This document shows positions 43,886-53,819 of a stretch of 64,000 nucleotides of DNA, piece after piece. The position numbers and the translations under genes were made by a program. A model generated the notes under the pieces. It did not search any database, had not been told where the DNA came from, and saw only the letters and a program-made list of their open reading frames with translations. The DNA comes from Endozoicomonas acroporae (GTDB lineage Bacteria; Pseudomonadota; Gammaproteobacteria; Pseudomonadales; Endozoicomonadaceae). Position 1 is the stretch's first letter; the number at the start of each line of letters is the position of its first letter. The stretch lies in the NCBI RefSeq assembly GCF_002864045.1, contig NZ_PJPV01000133.1, forward strand, positions 22,195-86,194, given 5' to 3'.

Positions 43886-43992
43886 TTTTTAAAAGTTGGG
43901 TGTCCTTTTTTATTTTTCCTTTTTTATTTTCATTTTTTAAAAGTTGGGTGTCCTTTTTCATCTATTTACCTCATTTTTTTGGGTGTCCTTTT
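43886..43992 (-). repeat. GGACACCC repeat array downstream of the RAYT (inverted)
   Basis: Three copies of TTGGGTGTCCTTTTT at about 43895, 43943 and 43978, the reverse complement of the upstream core. Two are preceded by the same TTTTTAAAAG run. With the upstream array they bracket the RAYT in opposite orientations. Confidence 0.8.
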
Positions 43993-43993
43993 T

Positions 43994-44041
43994 TACCATA
44001 GTACCTATAGCAAGGGGTACCATAGTACCTATAGCAAGGGG
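43994..44041. repeat. Perfect 24-bp tandem duplication
   Basis: Two adjacent copies of a 24-bp unit that begins TACCATAGTACCTATAGC and ends AAGGGG. A likely slippage product with no coding role. Confidence 0.85.
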
Positions 44042-44369
44042 CGCTGGGAACAACTGTGGTCTAACGTTATGTCAGGCAAAGTTCTACTTGATTGCTGAGC
44101 CAGCTATTAACCCGAGAGAGCACCCCTTTTTTATCTTTTCCTTTTTATCTTGACTAGGCAAAAAACTTTCTCATCGTGCAACTTTTATCATTTTTTTTGT
44201 CTAATTAGCAAAACAGGTTTACGGACCTTTTATAGTCTTCTTTTTAACGAATCAAAAGTTCAACCAATCAAAAGCTCAACCAATAAAAAGATTGCTCAAA
44301 GTGGTGAACAACAATGAAGTACTGGAGTACAAAACCGAAGCAAAGTATTTTTTAACAGGAACTATCAAT

Positions 44370-46559
44370 ATGAACATTTTGAAAATTTTCACACCCAGAC
44401 CTGTAAGCATGGGTTATCAGCAATTGCCCCATGAAGACGTCTGCGATGCTTCTACAGAGCCGAAAACCAGCAGTTCATTAGTTTCCCTGGCTCCCTTTGC
44501 ACACCGTACTCACTCGTCGTCTATTGATCCATCTCTAGGTCTGACCTGCCAAACCCCTGTTGGTAATCGTGCGATTGAGCCGGAAACTGAGCCTCTTTGG
44601 CCAAACAAGTCCGTCACGAAAGCCGGGACGCAAGCTCATGGCCAAACCGGAAAAATAACAAAAGCAGACATTAAACAAGCTACTAAAGACCTCCACAATG
44701 CACTCACCTTCACTAAGAATCTGGAGGATCTGATCGATGATGACATCCTCGCCCTGATTGAAAAAGGAGCAAATATCAACGCGAAAACCAAATACTATGG
44801 CGAAGAGACAGCTCTTCACATAGCCGCTTTACGTGGCAGTAAAAGAATAATTGAACTGCTTGTTAACAAGGGTGCTGACGTTAACGCCAAAACTTATTAT
44901 GGCTGGACTGTCATGCAGTGTGCTCACAAGAATGGATCCATTACGCCCCTGATCCGCTGTATGGTAAATGCCGGGCTCAAGATTGATGCGAAGTGTGATA
45001 ATTGCGGTTCAACAATGCTTGCTCATGCGGCCAGGGAGCATAGCTGGGAGCTTGTGGAATTTTTATTGGGTAAAGGTGCCAGGGTTAACGCTGAGATCAA
45101 TATCAGGGGAACGGCACTCCACCTTGCAGTTCGTCAGGGGCGGCAAGATGTCATTAAGATGTTGATGAACCATGAGGCAAACATCAACGTCAGGAGTCGT
45201 CATAAAGGGAAGTCGGTACTTCACGATGCAGCTCGTCTGGGTCGGCCAGAAATCATTGACCAGTTGATGGGGTATGGGGCAGACATCAGCGCCAGGGATA
45301 ATAAGGGGAAAACAGTTCTTCACGATGCAGCTCGTCAGGATCAGCCAGATATTATTGACCAGTTGATGAATTATGGGGCAGACATCAACGCCAGAGATAA
45401 TAAGGGGAGGACGCTTCTTCACCTTGTGGCTGCATCAGGCCAGCAGGCCATCCTTGATAAATTGCTTCAGCTTAACGTCGACGTCAACGCCCGGGATAAC
45501 AATGGCAGGGCGCCACTCTACCTGCTCACTTGCAAAAATGGTCAGCTGGATACCATTCAATATTTCATGAACGCCTTGACTAAAAACCAGGCTGACATCA
45601 ATCATCGGGACAACAATGAGAGAACACCCCTCATCTATTTAGTCAAGAGCCTTCGCAATCAAAAAGCCATTAAGTGTGTCATTGATACCTTGGTTTTGCT
45701 CGGGGCTGATGTTAACGCCAGTGATTCACGCGGGCTTACGCCACTCCACTTTGCTGCTGCCCAGGGCAAGCTGGACGTTTTTAACCACCTGCTTGTGAAA
45801 GGGGCCAACATGAGCGCCAGGACCAACGTCGGCCTGATGGTTTTGGACGTCGCCAGGTCCAATGGCCAAAACACAGCCAAAATGTTGGAGAGCCTTCACA
45901 ATGCCAAATTTGATGTTCATGCACCCTGCACATCTGATGGTGCAACGATGCTTGTTTGTGCCGTACAAAACAGGCAATGGACACTGGTCGACTCTTTAAT
46001 ATCAGATGGGGCTGACATCGATGCATGGAAACATGAAGCAACCCGGATTACGTCCCTTCACGACGCGGCTTTAAAGGACCGAAAAGATACTGTGAGTGAG
46101 TTGCTAAAGAGAAAGGCTAACCCCGAGTTACCAAGTATACGTGGGCGTTCAGCTATCCATTATGCCGTGATGGACAGAGGTTTTGCACATTTGCCCACTT
46201 CGGAAAATCTGGCACATCGACAAAGCATCCTTGTCGAACTGATTGAAAGCAAAAAAGTGGACATCAATGCCCGGGATGAACGTGGAATAACAGCACTCCA
46301 CATCGCAGCGGGTGGAGGCTATGTAGTAATGATTCGGGAACTGCTGAAGCGAGGGGCTGACTTCAACATTCTGGATAAAGACAATATGACAGCTTATGAC
46401 TATTGCAATAGGCAGAAAGCCTGTCTGTTAATGATGGAACATAATGCTGATGTGCGAGGAGTCGATTTGAGGAAAGCGGAAGCAGCCGACCAGAAACACA
46501 CTGCAAGCGGGTTTGTGCATAAAGTGAAAGCGTTTTTCAAGTCTGAACGAAATCGCTGA
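44370..46559 (+). CDS. Ankyrin-repeat protein 1
   Basis: Protein of 729 residues. I take the ATG at 44370 (AGGAAC nine bases upstream, and MN start like its paralogue) rather than a TTG 26 codons earlier. Residues 1-115 are a disordered leader; residues about 120-710 are a near-continuous ankyrin array of about 15 repeats with clear consensus such as ETALHIAALRGSKRIIELLVNKGADVNAK (quoted in parts: ETALHIAALRGS, IIELLVNKGADVNA). Two adjacent repeats (near 45216 and 45315) are almost identical at DNA level. A basic tail follows. No signal peptide. Paralogous to the gene at 51543; both precede a dikinase-like gene, so they may be partners. Confidence 0.85.
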   Translation: MNILKIFTPRPVSMGYQQLPHEDVCDASTEPKTSSSLVSLAPFAHRTHSSSIDPSLGLTCQTPVGNRAIEPETEPLWPNKSVTKAGTQAHGQTGKITKADIKQATKDLHNALTFTKNLEDLIDDDILALIEKGANINAKTKYYGEETALHIAALRGSKRIIELLVNKGADVNAKTYYGWTVMQCAHKNGSITPLIRCMVNAGLKIDAKCDNCGSTMLAHAAREHSWELVEFLLGKGARVNAEINIRGTALHLAVRQGRQDVIKMLMNHEANINVRSRHKGKSVLHDAARLGRPEIIDQLMGYGADISARDNKGKTVLHDAARQDQPDIIDQLMNYGADINARDNKGRTLLHLVAASGQQAILDKLLQLNVDVNARDNNGRAPLYLLTCKNGQLDTIQYFMNALTKNQADINHRDNNERTPLIYLVKSLRNQKAIKCVIDTLVLLGADVNASDSRGLTPLHFAAAQGKLDVFNHLLVKGANMSARTNVGLMVLDVARSNGQNTAKMLESLHNAKFDVHAPCTSDGATMLVCAVQNRQWTLVDSLISDGADIDAWKHEATRITSLHDAALKDRKDTVSELLKRKANPELPSIRGRSAIHYAVMDRGFAHLPTSENLAHRQSILVELIESKKVDINARDERGITALHIAAGGGYVVMIRELLKRGADFNILDKDNMTAYDYCNRQKACLLMMEHNADVRGVDLRKAEAADQKHTASGFVHKVKAFFKSERNR

Positions 46560-46672
46560 GAAGCCCTTATTTTCAGGGGTATAGATTATATCTGAACGGT
46601 CAAAGTTTAAGCCCGAAGGGTTATTTTCCAGAATAAAAACAGTGTTATTACAACTACACAGCAGATGTCATC

Positions 46673-49600
46673 ATGTTTAATGTAAAGTCAGATATTATTA
46701 GCCACCCGGTCACAGACTCCTGTTCCAGCTGTTTGCCTGGCACCAGGGAAGCTGAAGCCGCCAATGGTGAAAGTCCGGTATCAGGCGCTTTAAAAACTTA
46801 CGCTTTATCTTCAAATCGAAAGTGTGAAACTTCCGGGATTGATACCACGTTTACTCCTTCTGGCAGCACCGGCCAAAAAATCACTGAAACGTTTGCACCG
46901 CCATTAAAAACCAGGCGCTTTACCGAATCGCAGCTGAACGTTGATTCCCCGACTATTCCAAATCGGAAATTGTTAGGTGGAAAAGGGATGTTCCTGACCC
47001 TGATGAAGAGCGCAGGATTAACTGTCCCGCCATTTCGCTGCATTGAGACAAGCATCGTGCAGAATCTTGAGGCGCTTCCATTCGATGCCAGCCCATTGCT
47101 GGCCATGCTGGATGATGGCCATGAGTTTCCCCATACAACGGCCAGTCTGGTGAATATAAGACAGTGGATTACCCAAATGGCACCAGCAGGCAACCCATCG
47201 GGCAAGCCAACAACAAGACAACAACGCTGGCTCGATGCGCTTTCTTCGTTTATTGCTGGCGCGGACTTTTATCAGCAAATAAGCGCTCTGACCATTGCCG
47301 ACACCATACGGGATATTTATAAGGAGTTGCGCACCGGCCTGACTAAGCCCGATAGTCCGATTATCGTGCGCAGCTCCGGCGTGGCTGAGGACGCCTTTGG
47401 TAACGCCCAGGCCGGCAAGTACCAATCCCTGGTGCATGACCAGGCGGATATCGTGGCAACCTGTCTGAAAGTGCTCGCTTCTGCTTACCGTCCCGCGGTT
47501 TTTTCCCCAACAGCCCCGCAAGGGATGGCAATTATCCTGCAACAGTGCATTCAATGTTGCGTTGGCGGGGTGGGAATGAGTTATCGCTGCATTGATGACC
47601 GCACGCTAGTGCTCGAGTGGGGGCCGGGGCAGCCCAAGACGGTGGTGTCCGGTCAATACGGTATCACTCCCCATGGTTATGAGATTAAGCGCAACGGCGA
47701 GCAATGGGAGGCCACCTTTAACCCCGGCAATCCTGAGTGTGGATTCATTTTGCGCGCCAATGAACAGGGTGGCTATGAGGAAGAGTGGGTCAAATTTGAA
47801 CCTGCTGCTGCCACGGCTGAGTTCATTGGCAAAGAGCAACTGAGCCGCTTGGTTGAGGGGGGGAAGATACTGGAAGACGCGTTGTTGTGCCCTGTGGACT
47901 TTGAATTTGCCATTGATCCGGATGGCCATGTCCTTTTTTTGCAGGGACGCCCGATTACCTGCCTGCCCGGCGGCAGCCATTTTTCCATGGCATCTCCCCC
48001 CCGGGCTCTGGATCAGGGCACCGTCATTAGCGACGGTTGTGGCTCAGGGTTGGCGCTGGCCATCAGCGGTCCGGTCAACGGGAGCAGTCTGCCTGACAAT
48101 GTCATTCTTTTTTGTGACCATGGCGGTGACTGGCTACTGGCCCCGGAGGTTCTGGAAAAAACAAAGGGGATTGTCTTCAACAAATGGGCTAATAACGACC
48201 ATATATCCATCGGCCTGAGGCAGGAGCGCATACCCTGTGTGGGGATGAAGGAGCCTCAATGGTGGCCCGATAATGATGCGCAGGAATGGGTAACGCTGGT
48301 GTGTGGGAAGTTTCAGAAAGAGTCCGGCGGGTTTTTATTGCCGGGTGATCGGGAACAGGAGTTGTTGAATTTCAGTGGCGAATCGGCCACCCCTGATTAT
48401 CAAGCCGCGCAGGCTGCCCAGCAGGCATACCAACCTGCGGAGCCGGAAAAAGAACCGTCGGTAGCACGTCTGTTCTCCTGGCTTGTCGAGCAAAACACCA
48501 GGCTGCTGGATTTTTTCGGGACTGAACGACTGATTCATTTATGCCTGTCCAAAACCGGCGCTGTCCAACTGAGCATGCACCCCGAGCGACAAGAGATTGT
48601 GCAGGGATGTGTTCAGGAGATCGACAACTTTATGCAAGAGATTGCGGCTTTTCTCTCTGGCTACGAACGGTTTTTAATGCTTGCAGCCGCTGATCCTGAT
48701 CTTAAGCAGCAATACCAGGAGGAGTTAATCCCCCTTCGCGAGCAACTGGCGCTGGTGCAAACAAAGGTTAAACAAACCCTTGCCCAGGTCACAAGGCCAT
48801 TTCTGCCTGGCAAGGAGTTACCGGCCTCAGGTTCGGATTTTCAACAATGGCTGGCCCATTGCCAGTTATTAAAAGACCACCTGCAAAGGCTTGAAGCAGT
48901 CCATCAGGTACACAACATTGAGAGCGTTCATGAACTGGTTCTATGGTTGCATAAATGTTTTCTCACCAGGCTCTGGCCCGTGGCCACCGCTTCAGGGCAG
49001 GGTGAAGTGAGCACAATAAGGCGGCCTATCTATGGAAAAATCGATATTGTTGATTTCTCAACGTCTCAGAAAGAACCATTATTCGATGACACTTGCCGTG
49101 AGGCACTCAGGCAATTACGGGCCGAAAGAGTGACCGCTCTCAATATGCCAGATTGTACCCGGTTGTCGATTCAGCTGCTGGGCCATGCGTGTACCATCGA
49201 CCTGTTGGAACAAGCCGACGGTGGCAAACAACGGACTTTTCGGATGTGTTACTCTGAGGCGCTGGCCGATTCATTGCAAGAAACCCTGAGCGGAAAGTTC
49301 AAACGACTGTGGTTTTTGGCGCAAACGCTGTCTCACTATTGGAAAAATAGCGGTTTCAATGCACCGGACATTCATTTCAATGAACAGACAGGCCAGGCCC
49401 TCTTTGAACTCACCCATCTTCCTGACAAAAAAGATTTGCAGCACATGTTTGTGGACATTCTGAGTGTATTGCACATCCTGTTCAATATGGATTTTTTGTT
49501 GGGGCCATTACATCTGGACGAAAGTCAGACAAACTGGAATATGGCCACAATCAGGGAAAGGCTGAATAATCCCGCTTTCGCTGCAACCAATCGATCAGCC

Positions 49601-51328
49601 CTGGAGCATATCTACTGGTGCTCCGCTTACTCACGCACAAAATCACTGATGAGCCACTGTACCCGGGACAGGGCGATTCGTCACCTGGTTGAAACGGCGC
49701 TGATCTTTTCTCAGGCTCCCATCAACTGTATTGAAGAAGCGTTGAACGATCAACTCGATACGCACAGGCAGAAAATACTCTGGCATTGGCTACTTTCTGA
49801 TCCAGCCAAAGCCAGCCCCCTGGTGAACAAATACGTTAACTGGCTAGCTGACGAAACAACGGCCATGCGTCTGGTGTCGCAAAATGGCCATATCCTGAAA
49901 TACCTTGCTCCTGAACTACGCAATCAGCGGGCAATGGTTTTTACCGCCATCAAAAGCCACACTGGCGCTATTGTCGATGTGCCGGAACCCTTTAAAAACG
50001 ATATTGAAATTCTGTCTTATGTCCTGGCAAATACAGAGGATCCGGAAATCACCGAAACCACCATTGCCCTTATAGGGCCAGAGCTATCATCAAATCCTGA
50101 ACTTCTCCGGCGCTTGTTAACCACGGCAGTTGAAAACACATCACAGGCTCTTTCCTGTAATGCGGCAACTGAGTATCTGGAACAACATCCTGAATTCTAT
50201 AAAGAGCTTCTTCTGTTGGCGCTGAAGTGCAGTGATAAAGATGATTCCTATCGATTATTTCACCACAATTTCAGGAAAAACCTGCTTAACAACCATCATC
50301 TTTATCGGAAACTTGCCTTAAAAGCACTGGCAAAACCAGGAATAAGCGGTAAGCTGAGATATTTTCCGGAATTAAATAATGACCGAGAAGTAGTATTCAC
50401 GGCGGTTGGCTCAGAACCCTTATCATTAAAACATGCTGGACCTGAGCTTCAGGCGGATAAAGAACTGGTCAAAAAAGCTGTTGGGAACGATGGGAGTGTT
50501 CTGAAATTTGCCAGTGAGGGGCTTAAGGATGATGAAGACGTCGTATTGGCCGCTGTCAAAAATTGTGGGGTTGCCCTGCTATACGCCAGTGAACGGTTAA
50601 AAGCGGATCGAACAATTGTTCAAGCAGCGCTGAAAAATGATGCTTGGGCGCTACGGTATGCCAACGAACAATTAAAACATCATCCGTACTACGTTCGACT
50701 GGCTGTCAGTCATCCTTATCCTTATCTTGATAAAGAGCAATGTGGAGATAAGGAATTATTGACCATTGTCGTATCAAAAGACCCCTTGCACTTTAAAACA
50801 CTCGCCAATCAGAAATGGATAGACGATGAAGAGTTGGTGCAACTGGCTGTGCAAGGTCACGGTCGCTCTCTCAAGTATGCCAGTTGCAGGCTACGCAGGC
50901 ACGAGCCAACTGTCCGGCTGGCAGTTCAACAGGATGGTATGGCACTTGAGCATGCCAGCCCGGAACTGCGAGCCAATGAAGCGCTGGTCAAACTGGCGGT
51001 GAAAAATGACGGTATGGCGCTGGAGTTTGCCAGTGACCTGCTTCAGGATTGCCCGGAGGTGGTCAAACTTGCCCTGCACCAAAATCCGTTGGCGCTACAG
51101 TTCGCCAGTGACCATTGCCGCAATGACCCGGAGCTGGTCAATATCGCCTTGCAGTATAATGGTATTACTTTGCAGTACGTTGACCGTTTATTACAAGGCA
51201 AACCCGAGATCATTGCAGCAGCGATGAATCATGTCGGGCCTGTTGCGCTAAGGTATTATCAACATTTTCATAATGGCCCGTGTGCCTCTGGCAGTCACGA
51301 CCCATCCCTCATAGAGTGTTGTTCATAA
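46673..51328 (+). CDS. Dikinase-like ATP-grasp/His-swivel protein with DUF4116 repeats, paralogue 1
   Basis: Protein of 1,551 residues. After a ~95-residue leader comes a PEP-synthase/PPDK-type ATP-grasp domain: LLGGKG (101-105), VRSSGVAED (232-240) and LQGRPIT (423-429). It is followed by the swivelling domain, with the candidate phosphohistidine His510 in NNDHISIGLRQERIPCV, aligned to GG-x2-SHAAI-x-AR-x2-GIPAV of PEP synthase. The PEP/pyruvate-binding barrel that should come next is missing. Instead there is a helical, unrecognised region (about 570-1130), then DUF4116-type repeats to the end (for example VVLAAVKNCGVALLYASERL). It may transfer phosphate from ATP to an unknown acceptor. No signal peptide. 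Starts 113 bp after ankyrin gene 1. Confidence 0.75.
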   Translation: MFNVKSDIISHPVTDSCSSCLPGTREAEAANGESPVSGALKTYALSSNRKCETSGIDTTFTPSGSTGQKITETFAPPLKTRRFTESQLNVDSPTIPNRKLLGGKGMFLTLMKSAGLTVPPFRCIETSIVQNLEALPFDASPLLAMLDDGHEFPHTTASLVNIRQWITQMAPAGNPSGKPTTRQQRWLDALSSFIAGADFYQQISALTIADTIRDIYKELRTGLTKPDSPIIVRSSGVAEDAFGNAQAGKYQSLVHDQADIVATCLKVLASAYRPAVFSPTAPQGMAIILQQCIQCCVGGVGMSYRCIDDRTLVLEWGPGQPKTVVSGQYGITPHGYEIKRNGEQWEATFNPGNPECGFILRANEQGGYEEEWVKFEPAAATAEFIGKEQLSRLVEGGKILEDALLCPVDFEFAIDPDGHVLFLQGRPITCLPGGSHFSMASPPRALDQGTVISDGCGSGLALAISGPVNGSSLPDNVILFCDHGGDWLLAPEVLEKTKGIVFNKWANNDHISIGLRQERIPCVGMKEPQWWPDNDAQEWVTLVCGKFQKESGGFLLPGDREQELLNFSGESATPDYQAAQAAQQAYQPAEPEKEPSVARLFSWLVEQNTRLLDFFGTERLIHLCLSKTGAVQLSMHPERQEIVQGCVQEIDNFMQEIAAFLSGYERFLMLAAADPDLKQQYQEELIPLREQLALVQTKVKQTLAQVTRPFLPGKELPASGSDFQQWLAHCQLLKDHLQRLEAVHQVHNIESVHELVLWLHKCFLTRLWPVATASGQGEVSTIRRPIYGKIDIVDFSTSQKEPLFDDTCREALRQLRAERVTALNMPDCTRLSIQLLGHACTIDLLEQADGGKQRTFRMCYSEALADSLQETLSGKFKRLWFLAQTLSHYWKNSGFNAPDIHFNEQTGQALFELTHLPDKKDLQHMFVDILSVLHILFNMDFLLGPLHLDESQTNWNMATIRERLNNPAFAATNRSALEHIYWCSAYSRTKSLMSHCTRDRAIRHLVETALIFSQAPINCIEEALNDQLDTHRQKILWHWLLSDPAKASPLVNKYVNWLADETTAMRLVSQNGHILKYLAPELRNQRAMVFTAIKSHTGAIVDVPEPFKNDIEILSYVLANTEDPEITETTIALIGPELSSNPELLRRLLTTAVENTSQALSCNAATEYLEQHPEFYKELLLLALKCSDKDDSYRLFHHNFRKNLLNNHHLYRKLALKALAKPGISGKLRYFPELNNDREVVFTAVGSEPLSLKHAGPELQADKELVKKAVGNDGSVLKFASEGLKDDEDVVLAAVKNCGVALLYASERLKADRTIVQAALKNDAWALRYANEQLKHHPYYVRLAVSHPYPYLDKEQCGDKELLTIVVSKDPLHFKTLANQKWIDDEELVQLAVQGHGRSLKYASCRLRRHEPTVRLAVQQDGMALEHASPELRANEALVKLAVKNDGMALEFASDLLQDCPEVVKLALHQNPLALQFASDHCRNDPELVNIALQYNGITLQYVDRLLQGKPEIIAAAMNHVGPVALRYYQHFHNGPCASGSHDPSLIECCS

Positions 51329-51542
51329 GCGAATAACTGGTAAAGGTCAGTTGTCTAATATTTCAGTTAGTTAACTGGCGTAAAAAATACTTTGTTCTGT
51401 GCAACTTTTATCTTGTTTTTTTGTCCAATGTTTCAATTTGGTAACTCGCAGTCTAAATAGCCTCGGTCAACCAATAACAGCCAATAATAATGTAGCGCTA
51501 TAGCACGGAAATGAATTAACGCATTTTCAAAGAGGAATTATC
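51329..51542. other. Spacer before ankyrin gene 2
   Basis: Includes the GTGCAACTTTTATC plus T-tract run (about 51399-51426) and a CAACCAATAA run, both also found upstream of ankyrin gene 1. This shows the duplicated unit includes the upstream region, which probably holds the promoter. Confidence 0.55.
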
Positions 51543-53600
51543 ATGAACACTGTCAAAGCATTCAGTTCTGAAAGACCGGTTTATCAACAATTCGACAATG
51601 AAGAAAACTGCGTTGCCTCTAATCGGCCTGCAACTGGCGGTTCAACAGTTTCCCTTGCTCCCTCTAAACAACCTGGTCACACACCACAAATTGATCCATC
51701 TCAAAATCTGCCCCGGCAAACGCTTGTCTGTAATCGTGAAGTTGAGATTAAAACCGAGTCCCTTTGCCCAAAAAAATCCGACACGAATGACGGGGTGAAA
51801 AATCATGAGCGTACCGGCCGTATTACTAAAGCCGAAATAAAAAAGGCGACCATAGATCTTCACCGGGCAATCACCAACACCGAGAACCCGGAGGATCTGA
51901 CCAATGACGACATCCTTGCCCTGATTGCACAAGGGGCTGATGTCAACGCCAAAACCAAACTCAGTGGCAAGAAAACCGCTCTTCATCTTGCCGCTATACA
52001 TGGCAATCAGAGAATCATTGAACTGCTTGTTAACGAGGCCAAGGCTGACGTTAACCTCAAAGATGATTATGGCAGGACAGTAATGGAGTGTGCATTCCAA
52101 TATGGCACCAATATTACGCCCCTGATCCCCTGTATGGTAAAAGCCGGATTCGACATTCATGCCGATTGTGGTGGTAATGGGGCAGGAACCATGCTTGCTC
52201 ATGCAGCCAGGGAAAAAAACTGGGTGCTGGTGGAGTTTTTATTAGCCAATGGTGCCGATCCTAACGACCGGATCAACAAACATGAAACAGCACTCCACCT
52301 TGCGGTTCGTCTGGGTAAGCCGGAAATAATAGACATGCTGATGAAGTATAAGGCAGATATCAACGCTAAGACCAAAGATGAAGGGAGGACAGCTCTTCAC
52401 CTTGTGGCTCAATCTGGCCAACGGGACATCCTGGATAAGCTGCTTCAGCATCACGCAAATGCCAACGCCCTGGACAACAATGAAAGGACACCACTCTACC
52501 TGCTGACTTGTGCCGATGGTCAGCTGAAGACCTTTCAGTATTTCATGGATACCCTGATTAACCTTCAGGATGACATCGACCATCGGGACATCGGTAGGTC
52601 AACTCCCCTCAGCATCTTAGTCAACAGGCTTGAACATCAGGATGCCCTCGAGTATGCCATTAATACCTTGGTTCAACACGGGGCCGATGTTGATGCCCAA
52701 AATGGAGGCGGCTATGCGCCTCTCCACTTTGCGGCTACGAATGGCAAGTTGGAGGCCTTTAGCCAATTGATTAAAAAGGAGGCCAACATGTACGCCAAAA
52801 CTAACCGTGGCAAGATGGTTCTGGACCTCGCCAGGCGCAATGGCCACCACTTCACAGCAAAAATACTGGAGGTTCTGGACAATGCCAAATTTGATGTTAA
52901 AGCCCCCTGTGACTCCGCAGGTGGCAGGACGATTGCGTATGCCATAGAAAACAGGAAATGGAAGATGGTTGACTCTTTAATAGTTCGTGGGGCTGGCATC
53001 GATGCATGGAAAAATGAAAAAAGCCAATACACTCCCCTCCACTACGCGGCTTTAATGGACCAGAAAGATACAGTGAGAGAGCTGCTGGACAGGAGCGCTA
53101 AGGCCAATTTACGAAATATAGATGGGAATACTGCTCTCCATTATGCCGTGTCGGCCCCCGACTGGGACTATCAGGTAGATTGGACAGTTCGACTGGCTAT
53201 CCTTGCCGATCTGATTGAAAACGGAGAAGTGGAAATCAATGCCCAGAATAAAGGCGGAGCAACAGCGCTCCACATTGCAGCGAGTCAAGGCAGTATAGAT
53301 ATGATTCGAGAGCTGCTGATGCGAGGGGCTGATTTCAATATTCTGGATGAAAAAAAGATGACAGCTTTTGATCATTGCAATAGGTTCGAATATCTTTTTG
53401 GGATTCCCCTTGAAAAGGTTAGCCGGAAAGAAAAAGCGAATGCCTGTATGTATATGGTAGAACATAATGCTGATGTGCGAGGGGCCGATGTGATGAAAGC
53501 CAAAGCAGCCGAAGAGAGGGCAGCAAAAGTAGCCGCCCTGAAACGCACCCTCAGCGGGTTAGTGCATAAAGTGAAAGGGTTGGCTTTCAAGCCTGAATGA
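51543..53600 (+). CDS. Ankyrin-repeat protein 2
   Basis: Protein of 685 residues, paralogue of the product at 44370. The leader (residues 1-110) keeps the shared segments VSLAP, IDPS and GRITKAEIKKAT; about 13 ankyrin repeats fill residues 120-650 (examples KTALHLAAIHGNQRIIELL, ATALHIAASQGSIDMIREL). The tail NADVRGADVMKAKAAEERA matches NADVRGVDLRKAEAADQ of paralogue 1. The ribosome site GAGGAA precedes the ATG closely. It stands before dikinase-like gene 2, like its paralogue before gene 1. No signal peptide; role in protein-protein contacts inferred. Confidence 0.85.
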   Translation: MNTVKAFSSERPVYQQFDNEENCVASNRPATGGSTVSLAPSKQPGHTPQIDPSQNLPRQTLVCNREVEIKTESLCPKKSDTNDGVKNHERTGRITKAEIKKATIDLHRAITNTENPEDLTNDDILALIAQGADVNAKTKLSGKKTALHLAAIHGNQRIIELLVNEAKADVNLKDDYGRTVMECAFQYGTNITPLIPCMVKAGFDIHADCGGNGAGTMLAHAAREKNWVLVEFLLANGADPNDRINKHETALHLAVRLGKPEIIDMLMKYKADINAKTKDEGRTALHLVAQSGQRDILDKLLQHHANANALDNNERTPLYLLTCADGQLKTFQYFMDTLINLQDDIDHRDIGRSTPLSILVNRLEHQDALEYAINTLVQHGADVDAQNGGGYAPLHFAATNGKLEAFSQLIKKEANMYAKTNRGKMVLDLARRNGHHFTAKILEVLDNAKFDVKAPCDSAGGRTIAYAIENRKWKMVDSLIVRGAGIDAWKNEKSQYTPLHYAALMDQKDTVRELLDRSAKANLRNIDGNTALHYAVSAPDWDYQVDWTVRLAILADLIENGEVEINAQNKGGATALHIAASQGSIDMIRELLMRGADFNILDEKKMTAFDHCNRFEYLFGIPLEKVSRKEKANACMYMVEHNADVRGADVMKAKAAEERAAKVAALKRTLSGLVHKVKGLAFKPE

Positions 53601-53819
53601 AAGCACTGAGACGTCATTATTCTCAAGGGTATAGAGTATATCTGAACGGTCAGATTTTAAGACGTAAGCACCATTTTCTTAATAATAACAGTGTTACTAT
53701 AACTGACCGTCTTGTTACTGATTTATACAAAATTAACTGGTTAATTACTGAAGCTTATTTCTTCGAAGTTTTCTCTTTTTAATATCATGTTTAAAAAATA
53801 GTAAACAGCGGATGTTGCC

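Larger units (their letters stand above)
43694..44369. other. AT-rich region downstream of the RAYT
   Basis: Holds the inverted GGGTGTCC array, a 24-bp tandem duplication and, near 44176-44206, the run GTGCAACTTTTATC followed by a T-tract that recurs before the second ankyrin gene (about 51399-51426). No gene is supported; open frames here are low-complexity translations of T-runs. Confidence 0.6.

Noticed and set aside
43868..44153. Open frames in the T-rich region after the RAYT
   Set aside because: They are low-complexity translations of T-runs and repeat units with no conserved features.
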